A stretch of 64,000 nucleotides of DNA from Paraburkholderia sp041321145. GTDB lineage: Bacteria > Pseudomonadota > Gammaproteobacteria > Burkholderiales > Burkholderiaceae. The notes below the pieces were generated by a model. That model worked only from the letters and a program-made list of their open reading frames with translations, did not search any database and was not told the DNA's origin. The stretch covers positions 491,256 to 555,255 of the forward strand of contig NZ_JBGGWA010000005.1 of the NCBI RefSeq assembly GCF_041321145.1, in the 5' to 3' direction. Every line of letters starts with the position of its first letter. The stretch's first letter is position 1. This document shows positions 43,782 through 52,943 of this stretch, piece by piece. The position numbers were made by a program, and so were the translations under genes.

Positions 43782-44810
43782 CTAAAGCAACCGATACGCC
43801 AGTCGCGCCGCCGCCCGCGCCGTGCGCTTGTCCTGATCGAGCGACGGGTTGTACTCCGCGATATCCGCCACGCGCAGCTTGCCCGACGCACGCACGCGCT
43901 GCACCATCGCTTCGACTACCGACAAGGGCACGCCCAACGCGGCAGGCGCCGATACACCCGGCGCAGTAGCGGCTGGGAGCACGTCGAGGTCGATGGTCAG
44001 ATAGATGTCATCCGCTGAATCCAGCAACTGCTGGAGATCATCCAGACGCTGCGGCAATTGCGGCTCCTGCATGTCGATGTCGAGCACGTAGCGCACGCCG
44101 AGTCGCTCTGCATGCGCGAACAGCGAAGCGGTGTTGCTCAGATCGCTGATGCCGAAGCAGGCGTAGTTGAACGGCACACCGCGTTCGACGCAGTCGTTCG
44201 CGATCTGATCGAACGGCGTACCCGAATTAGCGGGTCGCTTCTGACGCAGATCGAAGTGAGCGTCGAAGTTGACGATCAACAGATTGCGCGTCGCCGCTGA
44301 AGTGGCCGACGTGGCCGCGGCTCCGGCACCTATGCACGCTGCCCCAGCCACGCGATCCTGATGCAAGCGAAAGCCGCCATACGTTCCCCACGCAACCTCG
44401 TGGCCGCCGCCAAACACCAACGGCCGGCCGCCGCTCGCAAGCACGTCGCTCACTACATTCGCGAGTTCCGCCTGGGCGCTTTCGAGGTCGCCGTCGTCGC
44501 ATACCACATCGCCCGCATCGGCGAGCGTCGCCATCGACGTCTTCGCCGGCAAGCCCGCCAGCGCGCGACGCAGTTCCTTCGGCGCGTGAGCCGCGCCAGT
44601 GCGCCCCTGATTGCGCCGCACGCCTTCGTCGGAACCGAAGCCGACGAGCACCGGCGCATCGCTTTCACTGCACGGCGCGCCACGAAAAACATCCTCATGC
44701 TGCACCGTGCCGCTAAACGCCACCACCTGGTTGAAAACACGCCGCGTATCGCCGGGTTCACCATCGTCGGAACGCCCGGCCCATACCGTGTCATCGAATG
44801 GAACTCTCAT
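43782..44810 (-). CDS. Arginase-superfamily hydrolase, probable formimidoylglutamase (HutG-like)
   Basis: The 342-residue protein has the binuclear Mn site of the arginase superfamily: GGGHEVAWG (about 130), NFDAHFDLR (about 178), and TIDLDVLPAATAPGVSAP (about 275). SGTPFDQI near the second motif is typical of formimidoylglutamase, which cleaves N-formimino-Glu to glutamate and formamide. The start overlaps the ABC ATPase stop by 4 bp, so it is co-translated with an amino-acid importer. No other hut gene is nearby, so a different guanidino or formimino substrate remains possible. Confidence 0.85.
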   Translation of the reverse strand: MRVPFDDTVWAGRSDDGEPGDTRRVFNQVVAFSGTVQHEDVFRGAPCSESDAPVLVGFGSDEGVRRNQGRTGAAHAPKELRRALAGLPAKTSMATLADAGDVVCDDGDLESAQAELANVVSDVLASGGRPLVFGGGHEVAWGTYGGFRLHQDRVAGAACIGAGAAATSATSAATRNLLIVNFDAHFDLRQKRPANSGTPFDQIANDCVERGVPFNYACFGISDLSNTASLFAHAERLGVRYVLDIDMQEPQLPQRLDDLQQLLDSADDIYLTIDLDVLPAATAPGVSAPAALGVPLSVVEAMVQRVRASGKLRVADIAEYNPSLDQDKRTARAAARLAYRLL

Positions 44811-45586
44811 GCGCGCGACAACACGGCCTGCAGAAAAGCGCGCGTGCGCGGCTGCGACGGTGCCGAGAAAATCTCCGCGGGCGGCCCCGCCTCGACGATC
44901 ACGCCGCCGTCCATCACCACCACCACGTCGGCGACTTCCTTCGCGAAACCCATCTCGTGCGTGACGACCACCATCGTCATGCCTTCGCTCGCGAGCAGCT
45001 TCATCACCTGCAGCACCTCGCCGACCAGTTCGGGATCGAGCGCGGAAGTCGGCTCGTCGAACAGCATCACACGCGGTTGCATCGCCAATGCACGTGCAAT
45101 CGCAACGCGCTGCTTCTGACCGCCCGACAAGCTCGCCGGCATCACATGCGCCTTGTGCCCGAGGCCGACTTTTTCCAGCAACGCGAGCGCCGCCGCTTCG
45201 GCTTCCGCCTTGCTGGCGCCACGCAACATCCGCGGACCGACCGTGATGTTATGCAGCACCGACAGATGCGGAAACAGATTGAACGACTGAAACACCATGC
45301 CTACTTCGGTGCGCAGCGCATTCAGCGAATGCTCCTTGAGCATCGCCCCCTGATCGACCAGCCGATGCCCGCAGATATCGATCGTACCGGCTTCAGCCTG
45401 TTCAAGCCCGTTGCAGCAACGCAAGAACGTACTCTTACCCGAGCCGCTCGGCCCGATCACCACCACGACCTGCTGCGGTTGAATATCAAAGTCGATGCCG
45501 TTAAGCACCGTATGCGAGCCGAACGATTTTTTCAGCCCGCGAATGCTGACGATCGATTCGTCCGCTTTGTTGGCTACGGTATTCAT
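44807..45586 (-). CDS. Polar amino-acid ABC transporter ATPase (GlnQ/HisP-like)
   Basis: The 259-residue ATPase has Walker A GPSGSGKST (about 42), FQSFNLFPHLSVL, signature LSGGQKQRVAIARAL, and Walker B VMLFDEPTSALDPE. The family imports glutamine, histidine, arginine or related amino acids. It lies in a four-gene unit: binding protein, permease, ATPase, hydrolase, with 4-bp overlaps on both sides. Confidence 0.94.
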   Translation of the reverse strand: MNTVANKADESIVSIRGLKKSFGSHTVLNGIDFDIQPQQVVVVIGPSGSGKSTFLRCCNGLEQAEAGTIDICGHRLVDQGAMLKEHSLNALRTEVGMVFQSFNLFPHLSVLHNITVGPRMLRGASKAEAEAAALALLEKVGLGHKAHVMPASLSGGQKQRVAIARALAMQPRVMLFDEPTSALDPELVGEVLQVMKLLASEGMTMVVVTHEMGFAKEVADVVVVMDGGVIVEAGPPAEIFSAPSQPRTRAFLQAVLSRA

Positions 45587-46251
45587 TGCACCATCCCCCC
45601 TGCACGCAAGCGACGCTCCACACGATGCAGCGCGTAATTGGTCACCTGCGTCAATACCAGATACACCAGCGCGATCGCCAGATACACTTCGAGCGAACGG
45701 TACGACACGCTGATGATCTTCTGGCCTTCATGCATCAGATCGTCGATCGTCAGCAACGACACCAGCGCCGAGTTCTTGATCAATGCGATGAACTCGTTGC
45801 CAAGCGGCGGAATCATTCGCACGATTGCCTGCGGCAGGATGATTGCGCGCATGGCCTGCCCCGACGACATGCCGATGGAACGCGCCGCCTCCATCTGCCC
45901 TCGATCCACCGACTGAATCGCCCCGCGCACGACCTCCGACACATACGCCGCCGAATACAAGCCGAGCCCCAGCATTCCGCACACGAAAGCCGGCAATAGA
46001 ATGCCGAATTGCGGCAACCCGAAGAACAGCAGGAATAGTTGCACGAGCAACGGCGTGCCGCGGAAGAACGTCAAATACGCAGTGCACAACCCGTACACGA
46101 TGCGCCGCTGCGGCGTGAGCCGGCCGATGCCGATCAACAGGCCCAGCAGGCAGCTCAGCCCGAGCGAGGCGGCGGTCACTTCGACCGTCACCAATGCGCC
46201 ATGCATGATGTCCGGAAAACCGGCAATCACCGGTGAAAAATCGAGTTCCAT
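45583..46251 (-). CDS. Polar amino-acid ABC transporter permease (HisMQ/GlnP type)
   Basis: The 222-residue permease has five helices and the family signature GLYSAAYVSEVVRGAIQSVDRGQMEAARSIGMS (truncated here as the EAA loop, about residue 95-130). One permease gene is present, so it probably forms a homodimer. It is 17 bp after the binding-protein gene. Confidence 0.94.
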   Translation of the reverse strand: MELDFSPVIAGFPDIMHGALVTVEVTAASLGLSCLLGLLIGIGRLTPQRRIVYGLCTAYLTFFRGTPLLVQLFLLFFGLPQFGILLPAFVCGMLGLGLYSAAYVSEVVRGAIQSVDRGQMEAARSIGMSSGQAMRAIILPQAIVRMIPPLGNEFIALIKNSALVSLLTIDDLMHEGQKIISVSYRSLEVYLAIALVYLVLTQVTNYALHRVERRLRAGGMVQ

Positions 46252-46268
46252 TATTTCTGCTCAGACGG

Positions 46269-47024
46269 TTATTGCGCGGTGGCGCCGAACCACTTGTGGA
46301 CGATCGCCGCATACGTGCCATCAGCCTTGATCTTCGCCAGCGCCGTGTTGAAGGCGGTCTTCAACTGCGGTTCGTCCTTGCGCACGGCGATGCCGTAGGC
46401 TTCGGTCGACAGCGGCTTGTCGAGCACGCGGAAACCGCCCCGCGTCTTCACCAATTGATACGCGGCCGGCTTGCCGGTCACGGCGGCGTCGGCGCGGCCG
46501 ATCCCCACCAGGTCGAACATTTCCTGATTCTTCTCGACTTCGACACGGTTGATCTGCGGGAAATTGTCGCGCAGGAAGTTGACCGATTTCGTGCCCACCT
46601 GGACCGAGACTTTCTTGCCGTTCAGATCAGCTATCGATTTGACCGGCGAATCGCTTTTCACCAGCGCGACGAGGCCGCCCGCGTAGTACGAATCGGTGAA
46701 GTCGACTACTTTCGCGCGCTCATCGGTGATGTAGATCGCGGAGATCGCCGCGTCGAAGCGATGCGCGATGAGGCCCGGAATCAGTCCTTTGAAGTCGATG
46801 TCGGTCCATTGCACACGCTTGCCCATTGCTTTAGCGAGCGCATTGACCATGTCGACGTCGAAGCCGGTACGCGCGCCGTTCTCGGTGAATTCCATCGGCG
46901 GGAAAGTCGCGTCTGTGGCAACGTTCAGCACGTCAGACGTTTGCGCCGAGGCGGTGCCCGAAAACCCGGCAAACGTGACCGCAAACGTGACACATGCGAG
47001 GGACAACAGTCGTTTCAGTTTCAT
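46269..47024 (-). CDS. Amino-acid ABC transporter substrate-binding protein (SBP family 3)
   Basis: The 251-residue protein has a signal peptide (to ASAQT) and the family-3 motifs NVATDATFPPMEFTENG, GFDVDMVNALA, and DAAISAIYITDERAKVVDFTDSY. It binds an amino acid or small zwitterion in the periplasm. Position as first gene of the transport operon agrees with its expected higher expression. Confidence 0.94.
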   Translation of the reverse strand: MKLKRLLSLACVTFAVTFAGFSGTASAQTSDVLNVATDATFPPMEFTENGARTGFDVDMVNALAKAMGKRVQWTDIDFKGLIPGLIAHRFDAAISAIYITDERAKVVDFTDSYYAGGLVALVKSDSPVKSIADLNGKKVSVQVGTKSVNFLRDNFPQINRVEVEKNQEMFDLVGIGRADAAVTGKPAAYQLVKTRGGFRVLDKPLSTEAYGIAVRKDEPQLKTAFNTALAKIKADGTYAAIVHKWFGATAQ

Positions 47025-47087
47025 GGCGAGACTCCTTTTAGATCGTGTGGTATCCGTATTTAATCCGGCTTTAAGTGCCTCGCCGGA

Positions 47088-47837
47088 TCAATCGGTTTGC
47101 ATATGCTCGGAAATGGCGCGGGCCGTACGTAGCGTCCCGTCGATGAATTGGTTTTCGCGGCCGATGGCGCGCGTGGACGGCGCCATCAACGTGATCGACG
47201 CGCTGCTGCCCGCGCCGCGTCCACTGCGATGAAATATCGGGGCGCTCACGCCCCACACCCCTGGGTCGACTTCACTGTCGCTGACGGCGTAGCCCTGGGC
47301 TCGAATCTGTTCGAGTTCGGTTTCGATCGCGGCACGGCCGGCGGGGTCGTTGTCGAACACGCTATCGAGTACTTCGGCGCGCGCCTTGTCGGCCATGAAC
47401 GCCAACAGCGATTTCGCCGAAGCGCCCGCTTTCAGCGGCATTGCGCGGCCTTTTTCGAACGAGCAGCGCAACGAGTGCTGGCTTTCCACCATTTCCAGGC
47501 ACATCACCTGATTTTTAACCGCGACTACGAGGCCGATGCTTTCCTGCGACGCACGCGCCAGGTGTTGCATTTCGGCGCGGCTCGCTTCAACCAGCAGCGA
47601 GTTCACATCGAAGCCGAGCGCGAGCTGCAAGCTGATCGGACCAGGCGCGTAGTGTCCCGCGTTTTCCGCGACGAAACCCCAGCGTTTGAGTAATGCGATC
47701 TGCCGGTACAGCGTGCTTTGCGCGAGACCGGTAACGACGAGCAGGTCCTTGACCGACATGGCCTTGCCATGACTGGCGAGTGCCGCCAGCACCAACAACA
47801 CCCGTTCAGCACCTGTCACACCCTGTTCCGCGTTCAC
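47088..47837 (-). CDS. IclR-family transcriptional regulator
   Basis: With the GTG start at 47837 the product is 249 residues, normal for IclR: winged helix (about 5-65; LASHGKAMSVKDLLVVTGLAQ) and an effector domain. An ATG start at 48005 would add 56 residues that contain no family homology and would place two operator-like palindromes inside the gene, so I prefer the GTG. It lies 63 bp upstream of the transport operon on the same strand and probably regulates it. Confidence 0.85.
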   Translation of the reverse strand: MNAEQGVTGAERVLLVLAALASHGKAMSVKDLLVVTGLAQSTLYRQIALLKRWGFVAENAGHYAPGPISLQLALGFDVNSLLVEASRAEMQHLARASQESIGLVVAVKNQVMCLEMVESQHSLRCSFEKGRAMPLKAGASAKSLLAFMADKARAEVLDSVFDNDPAGRAAIETELEQIRAQGYAVSDSEVDPGVWGVSAPIFHRSGRGAGSSASITLMAPSTRAIGRENQFIDGTLRTARAISEHMQTD

Positions 47838-47903
47838 GATGAAACTACCCGCAATGAATAACGGAATCAGAATGCCAGAACGTTCTCGGATTTCAAAAAT
47901 ATG

Positions 47904-47922
47904 ATTCCCGGTGAATGGGAAT
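47904..47922. promoter_or_regulatory. Inverted repeat upstream of the IclR gene
   Basis: ATTCCC-N7-GGGAAT lies about 70 bp before the preferred GTG start. The TTCC/GGAA core is IclR-operator-like and suggests autoregulation. Confidence 0.5.
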
Positions 47923-47934
47923 GATGGGAGAGGG

Positions 47935-47955
47935 TTTTCCCCGAAGTGGGGAAAA
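47935..47955. promoter_or_regulatory. Second inverted repeat upstream of the IclR gene
   Basis: TTTTCCCC-GAAGT-GGGGAAAA is a perfect 8-bp inverted repeat, centred about 32 bp from the neighbouring palindrome (three helical turns). It could be a second operator or a hairpin; a following A-run rather than T-run argues against a plus-strand terminator. Confidence 0.5.
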
Positions 47956-48127
47956 AAAGAGCACGCCGCGGTGTACGGCGGGGGCGGGTGAAGCGAATTC
48001 GTCACCGAACTCGGCGAAGCGCGGCGTCATCGCGCGCTCGATGCGGTACGGCGCGCGTTCCGACGCGAGGCCGGGTGCATACTCGAACGGAAACGGTTCC
48101 GCGGATGGCTCGATAAAGGCTCGATCA

Positions 48128-49195
48128 ATGAAAACCTTTCACTGCAATCGCTGCTCGCATCTTGTGTTCTATGAAAACGTTCGTTGCGAACGGTGCGAGG
48201 CATTGCTTGGGTATGTACCTGAACTGGCCGAAATCAGCGCTTTCGAAGCCGCCGGGGAAGGACGCTGGCGCAGTCTGCATCCGCGTGCCGAGGGCGCGCT
48301 GTTCCGGCAGTGCCACAACTACGCCATTGAAAATGTCTGCAACTGGATGATCCCTGCCGAGTCGCCCGACGCGCTGTGCCGCGCCTGTCAACTCACACTC
48401 ACGATTCCGAATCTGAGCGCACCGGACAACCGGCTCTACTGGTACCGGCTGGAGATGGCGAAGCGGCGCCTTTTGTACACGCTGGCCGCGCTCGGCCTCG
48501 ACGTTCCGTCGCGCCAGGCCGATCCCCAACACGGGTTGGCATTCGAATTTCTCGAGGACGTCGGCGATGGTTCGCGTGTCATGACCGGCCACGACAACGG
48601 CCTCATCACGCTGAACATCGCCGAAGCAGACGACGCCTACCGCGAAAGCGTGCGCGCCGCGATGGGCGAGCCCTACCGCACCCTGCTCGGCCACTTCCGC
48701 CACGAGACGGGCCATTACTACTTCAGTCAGCTGGTGGCGAACAACCCGCGTTGGCTCGAGTCCTACCGCAAGCTGTTCGGTGACGAGCGCGCCGACTACG
48801 GCGAGGCGTTGACGGCCTACTATCGCGACGGCGCGCAGGCAGACTGGCAGGCGTCCTTTACCAGTGCGTATGCCACGATGCATCCGTGGGAAGATTGGGC
48901 CGAGACGTGGGCGCACTACATGCTGATCGTCGACGTGCTGGATACCTCGGCCTCGTACGGCGTCGCGTTGTTACCGGACGACCCGAGCGAGCCGACGCTG
49001 ACCGACCGCACGCCGGTGGAAGACGCGAGCTTCGAAAATCTGATGAAGCGGTGGTTTCCGCTCACGTATGCGTTGAACAGCCTGAACCGAAGTCTCGGCA
49101 TGCCCGATGGTTATCCGTTTACGCTGGCCTCGCCGGTGGTGGACAAGCTGCGCTTCGTGCATCAGGTGATTGCGGCGGCTGGCGACAGAACGTAA
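48128..49195 (+). CDS. Putative zinc-binding metallopeptidase with N-terminal zinc ribbon
   Basis: The 355-residue protein starts MKTFHCNRCSHLVFYENVRC, a zinc-ribbon-like CxxC...CxxC pair at residues 6-24. A metallopeptidase motif HETGH (GHFRHETGHYYF) is at about residue 194, with a downstream Glu in WEDWAETWAHYM as likely third ligand or catalytic-site residue. The family is described as putative zinc-binding metallopeptidase with no known substrate. The start at 48128 is chosen because the ribbon begins there. Confidence 0.88.
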   Translation: MKTFHCNRCSHLVFYENVRCERCEALLGYVPELAEISAFEAAGEGRWRSLHPRAEGALFRQCHNYAIENVCNWMIPAESPDALCRACQLTLTIPNLSAPDNRLYWYRLEMAKRRLLYTLAALGLDVPSRQADPQHGLAFEFLEDVGDGSRVMTGHDNGLITLNIAEADDAYRESVRAAMGEPYRTLLGHFRHETGHYYFSQLVANNPRWLESYRKLFGDERADYGEALTAYYRDGAQADWQASFTSAYATMHPWEDWAETWAHYMLIVDVLDTSASYGVALLPDDPSEPTLTDRTPVEDASFENLMKRWFPLTYALNSLNRSLGMPDGYPFTLASPVVDKLRFVHQVIAAAGDRT

Positions 49196-49286
49196 CCGCG
49201 CGAAACGGCAACGCCGCCGAAGCGGCGCGCGCGGCAGCGCTACACTTGTGTGAAGAGAGAATCACGTGTCGAGCGTGTTTCGAACC

Positions 49287-49329
49287 GCAAAAAAATGCCG
49301 CGGATAACGTGATTGTCGTCCGCGGCATT
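49287..49329 (-). terminator. Rho-independent terminator of the phasin gene
   Basis: On the minus strand AATGCCGCGGA and its complement form an 11-bp stem followed by seven T residues, 80 bp after the phasin stop. Confidence 0.85.
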
Positions 49330-49411
49330 CGCTACTTCATTTGCCACTTCATTTACCACTTCGGCGAGCCGCGCGGTCTTCGAATCGAGCGATTCGACGC
49401 GGCAGCGCCGG

Positions 49412-49837
49412 TTACTTTTTCTGCTGCTGCAAGAGCGATTTGAGCTCCTGCACATTTTCTTCTACGCGTTTTGCGATCACCGCATACGACTCAGCCTGCG
49501 TCTGATAGGCGGCTTGCGCCAACTGCTGCATATCGGCGAGCGACTTATGCAAACTTTGCTGAATCAGTTCGGCGGTTTTGGCCGAGGGGGCAGCGCCGCC
49601 GGCCGACAACTGCCCCGTGAGCGACTGCAATTCACTCAGCGTGGTACGCAGCATCTCGGTCTGTTTCTGCGCGAGCGACTGCATGCCCTGGAAGGCAGTC
49701 TGATTCGCCTGAACCAGTGCTTCCACGTCCTTGCGTCGCGCTTCCATGATGGCGGGTACGTCGAAGCCGGGAAGCTTGAACTGTTCGAGCATTTTGGTGA
49801 AATCGCCAAACGGATTGGCGGCGTCAGGTCGGTCCAT
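49412..49837 (-). CDS. Phasin-family protein
   Basis: The 141-residue amphipathic helical protein has the phasin pattern: NPFGDFTKMLEQFKLPGFDVPAIMEARRKDVEALVQAN, followed by long coiled regions and ends with a Lys/Gln-rich tail. Phasins coat polyhydroxyalkanoate granules and this shorter type belongs to the TIGR01985-like phasin group. No PHA synthase is nearby. GGAG lies before the ATG. Confidence 0.88.
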   Translation of the reverse strand: MDRPDAANPFGDFTKMLEQFKLPGFDVPAIMEARRKDVEALVQANQTAFQGMQSLAQKQTEMLRTTLSELQSLTGQLSAGGAAPSAKTAELIQQSLHKSLADMQQLAQAAYQTQAESYAVIAKRVEENVQELKSLLQQQKK

Positions 49838-50331
49838 GCGAAATCCTCCTTAACGTTTGAATACTCGCCGACGGTGCATCGCCGCGGTGTGCTTCTCCGC
49901 TTCTCCGCTGTGTGCACCCGTGGCGTCGCGTGCGCCGCGCGTTCCGCAGAGCCTTACGGGTTCTGGGGTCGGACGGCACATTGGTTCAATCATGCGCCAT
50001 CCGGCCACATTGCGCCAGCGGGCTTTCACCTTCCCGTGCGGTGTATTCGAGACCGATAGCGCGCTCGTCGTGGTACGGCGCGGCACACATTCTTGGTTTC
50101 TTCTGCCCACACGCCCGTTCGTTCACTTTGAGCGCGCCGGTAATTCCAACCCGTAGAGCGGGACGCGACAATTCGTCCGACCCTGCCCGCCTGGAAGCGC
50201 TCCCGCCAACAGGCAGCGCTCCCGTTCGACGCGCTGCGTTAGCTTTCGCACACAGCCAGGTCAGTGCCCACTTTTCTTCTTCCGTCAGGGGATTAGGATA
50301 AAGGCACCGCAACGCTAGAGCCTGGTGAACA
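49838..50331. other. Intergenic region without a recognised gene
   Basis: About 490 bp between the phasin and a tiny peptide gene. Only short shadow frames are present; I see no repeat or clear hairpin. Confidence 0.4.
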
Positions 50332-50415
50332 ATGCGCTATCCGCTGAATATGGCAGTCGCCGCCGCGCTGCTCGTCTTTGTTCTTTGCTGCATCGTCAAG
50401 CTCGCCTTGAACTAA
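50332..50415 (+). CDS. Possible 27-residue single-helix membrane peptide
   Basis: The frame encodes MRYPLNMAVAAALLVFVLCC and IVKLALN: a basic start, one hydrophobic helix and a stop. GGTGA lies 6 nt before the ATG. Composition and topology fit the many small membrane proteins of bacteria, but homology cannot be judged from sequence alone. Confidence 0.45.
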   Translation: MRYPLNMAVAAALLVFVLCCIVKLALN

Positions 50416-50748
50416 TGCCTTTTTTCATGGCACTTCGCGCGCCATCTCCCGACCGCACACCGCGCGCCGTCTCTGCATCCCCACTGCCTTAGCGCTCGAT
50501 ATGCGCCGTATTCGCGCCAGCGAACGCAGCGCCGCGATTTCGCCATGACATAGCGCGAAATAATTGCTGAATGGAGTTTGGAAAGGACCTTACCCATACT
50601 TCGTTTCGCTGCCGGTGCGTACGAAAAAGACGCATGAGATCAAGGGTGCTTCAAGCGCGAATGCGATCCCGATGATTAACGATCCTACGGTTGCCCAATC
50701 ATCGGAAGATACGCTCGAACATGACGGCACCCGCGTGCCGACCACAGG
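50416..50748. other. Intergenic region upstream of the DUF4410 lipoprotein
   Basis: About 330 bp with no supported gene; a 62-codon plus-strand frame (50564-50752) shows no family resemblance and no good ribosome-binding site. The lipoprotein promoter is expected here. Confidence 0.4.
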
Positions 50749-51525
50749 ATGAACATGTTGACTTCAGTTAGTTTCCTCAAAAAGAATGTCGCTCGTTTTG
50801 TATGCATCGCAATCGTTTGCTGCAGTGCGCTCCTGACCGGCTGCGCCAGCGGCAGCATTAACGACGCGAGCCAAACTGGCGCCCAGCCCCATGTGCGCCC
50901 GGACAATATTTATGTCTACACCTTCGACAGCAATCCGGACCAAGTAAAGCTGGACAACGGCGGCATGCTGAAGAAATTGAAATCGCACATCGACGGCTCG
51001 TCCGCTGCGAAACAGCAATCCGCCGACGCGATCGAAGTGCGCGAGGCGGTGGCCAACGAAATCGTGCATCAATTGCAATCGATGGGTCTGCGTGCGATTC
51101 GCTCGGACATCCCCGCACCCGCCGACCAGAACGTCTTGCTCGTGCAAGGCAGCTTCGACGCGATCGATTCGGGTAATCGTCGCCGCCGTGTGCTGATTGG
51201 CCTCGGCGCAGGCAAGAGCGAGGTGAGCAGCGCCGTACAGATTCTTTACAAGCCGGCGGGCGGCACAGCGCGGCTGGTGCAAAGTTTCAATGCCACCGGC
51301 GACAGCGGCAACGCACCCGGCATGGTGGAAACCGCGGGTGTGGGCGCGGCAGCCGGAAGCATCGCCACCTCAGCAGCAGTGGGCGGCGGCTTGCACGCCG
51401 TCTCCGAGACGAAGCAAGCCGGCGTTTCGGCGGACGCGAAGCGACTGGCCGATGCGGTGGCAAAACAGGTGGCGCAGATCGGCGTAAGCGGAGGCTGGCT
51501 CTCGACCGAACACACCAGGGGATAA
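50749..51525 (+). CDS. DUF4410-family lipoprotein
   Basis: The 258-residue product has a signal peptide with lipobox LLTGC (Cys about 33), followed by NIYVYTFDSNPDQVKLDNGG, the DUF4410 opening, and NEIVHQLQSMGLRAIRSDIP. The last third contains a glycine-rich region (GVGAAAGSIATSAAVGGG) that resembles a membrane-inserting zipper. Function is unknown. An ATG at 50755 with AGGA at better spacing is an alternative start. Confidence 0.8.
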   Translation: MNMLTSVSFLKKNVARFVCIAIVCCSALLTGCASGSINDASQTGAQPHVRPDNIYVYTFDSNPDQVKLDNGGMLKKLKSHIDGSSAAKQQSADAIEVREAVANEIVHQLQSMGLRAIRSDIPAPADQNVLLVQGSFDAIDSGNRRRRVLIGLGAGKSEVSSAVQILYKPAGGTARLVQSFNATGDSGNAPGMVETAGVGAAAGSIATSAAVGGGLHAVSETKQAGVSADAKRLADAVAKQVAQIGVSGGWLSTEHTRG

Positions 51526-51596
51526 CCACTCACAGGTTTGAACTGGAAATAGCGTGCGGCAGGGGTGCTCCAACCAAGCCCACTGCCGCGCGCTGT

Positions 51597-52130
51597 TTAC
51601 GTCTTCGAATAGCGCACGCCGTCCCAGCGTTGCGCCAGCCGTAATAGCGCAGGCAGCAGCACGGCCCAGCCGAGCGCCAGAACGATCCACGCTGCGACAG
51701 GCTTGTTAAAACGTACCGCGCCGAGCGCCGCACCGGCGCGAAACGACATCGGCCCGGCAATCGCGCCGAGCAACGCGGCCAGCAAGGTTCGCGCGCGCAG
51801 CCACGCGAATACCGTGTTGAACTGGATCGCGAAGAGCGCCCACAGCGCACTCAACCAGTACGGCGCGAGACCTTCGACGAAGGTACCGCTCGGATAGGAA
51901 AGCAATCCTGAATAAACCAGCAAGCTCTCCCACATCATGCCGACCCACACCGTCACCACGAGCAGCCGCGCTTCGCGCAGCGGTTCGGCGACTCGCGCCA
52001 GATGCCACGCAACGGCGCAGGCCGCGAACAGCATGCCGAGCCACCCCGCCCCACGCGCGGCGCTCAGCACGCAGACGAACCAGCCGGCCTGGCAGACGAC
52101 AAAGTAAAGGCCGGCTCGGGTTCTATTCAT
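51597..52130 (-). CDS. DUF2878-family membrane protein
   Basis: The 177-residue protein has about five membrane helices and the family-like motifs MMWESLLVYSGLLSYPSG and LAPYWLSALWALFAIQFNTV. Function is unknown. Its start overlaps the response-regulator stop by 8 bp, so the two are co-expressed. Confidence 0.8.
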   Translation of the reverse strand: MNRTRAGLYFVVCQAGWFVCVLSAARGAGWLGMLFAACAVAWHLARVAEPLREARLLVVTVWVGMMWESLLVYSGLLSYPSGTFVEGLAPYWLSALWALFAIQFNTVFAWLRARTLLAALLGAIAGPMSFRAGAALGAVRFNKPVAAWIVLALGWAVLLPALLRLAQRWDGVRYSKT

Positions 52131-52554
52131 GCCAGAGTTTGCGCATGAGCGCGAGCAGCGCGGTCGGGGCCGTGCCCTTTTGACAATAGCCGTCGAAATT
52201 GTGACGCGCTTTGCCGGTGTCTTTCACGTGATCCTCATCGAGCGACGTGAACGCGACGATGCCCAGGCTTTGCGTGGGCAGATAGCTGCGCAACGCGCTG
52301 GCGGTTTCGTAGCCGTCGCGCTCCGGCATCATGATGTCGAGCACCACGACGTCCGGCACCCAATCCTTCACGCAGCGCAGCGCCTCGCTGCAGCCGTTGG
52401 CAGTGCGAGCTTCCACGCCTTCGTACGAGAGATAGATGGCGAGCGCCTCCGCCGCGCCGGCGTTGTCGTCGACGACGAGGACGCGCGGCACTTCGTGCAA
52501 AACCCGGACCTCCCGGGCGCTCCACCTTTTGTAAGTAGAGGATGGTCGGGACAT
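52123..52554 (-). CDS. Single-domain response regulator
   Basis: The 143-residue protein is a complete CheY-like receiver: acidic pair VLVVDDN (about residue 28), phospho-acceptor in VVVLDIMMPERDG (about 71), Thr in AFTS and Lys in YCQKG. No output domain is present. It is divergent from the kinase/activator pair at 52944 but does not overlap it. It may act as a phosphate shuttle or allosteric partner. Confidence 0.88.
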   Translation of the reverse strand: MSRPSSTYKRWSAREVRVLHEVPRVLVVDDNAGAAEALAIYLSYEGVEARTANGCSEALRCVKDWVPDVVVLDIMMPERDGYETASALRSYLPTQSLGIVAFTSLDEDHVKDTGKARHNFDGYCQKGTAPTALLALMRKLWHE

Positions 52555-52943
52555 GAGTGGTAGCTTGCAATTAAAACGTTAGCGTTCAGCAAGCCTTGTA
52601 CCACGATCGTCAGAAGTGCGTCATGGAACCGGAGGCATGCGGCGTCATCACGCGTGATGCATCGCAAACAGCTTGGGCAAATCGGCTCAACCATCATGAC
52701 CTCGCAAGCGAAAAGTACCGGGGCGACGGCCAGCTTTACGCAATGGCTATGCCATTAGCGCTTGCCGCACCGGGCGGGGCCGCGCCGCCCGCCGCGGCGG
52801 GAGCAGGTGTCGAGTTCGTGGACAGCGGTTGTCCGCCTGGCCGACATCGTGCCGGCTCGATGCCGCTGGGCCGTTTATGCGAGCCATGCTTCGGCGGGCC
52901 GGGATTTTGCTACCCTTTAGCTCCGATCCTTCCCGCCGCCTCC
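52555..52943. promoter_or_regulatory. Divergent region before the sensor kinase
   Basis: About 390 bp. The kinase frame is open throughout but the peptide there has no membrane helix or sensor features, so I treat it as leader. No operator was recognised. Confidence 0.4.

Noticed and set aside
47837..48005. Longer IclR start at the ATG at 48005
   Set aside because: The added residues have no family resemblance and would include two operator-like palindromes; the GTG gives a normal-length protein.
49330..49411. Possible extended C-terminus of the phasin (AEVVNEVANEVAN in another frame)
   Set aside because: It lies after the phasin stop in another frame; the phasin already ends normally in a Lys/Gln-rich tail. 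The repeat of a 12-bp unit CACTTCATTTGC probably makes the pattern.
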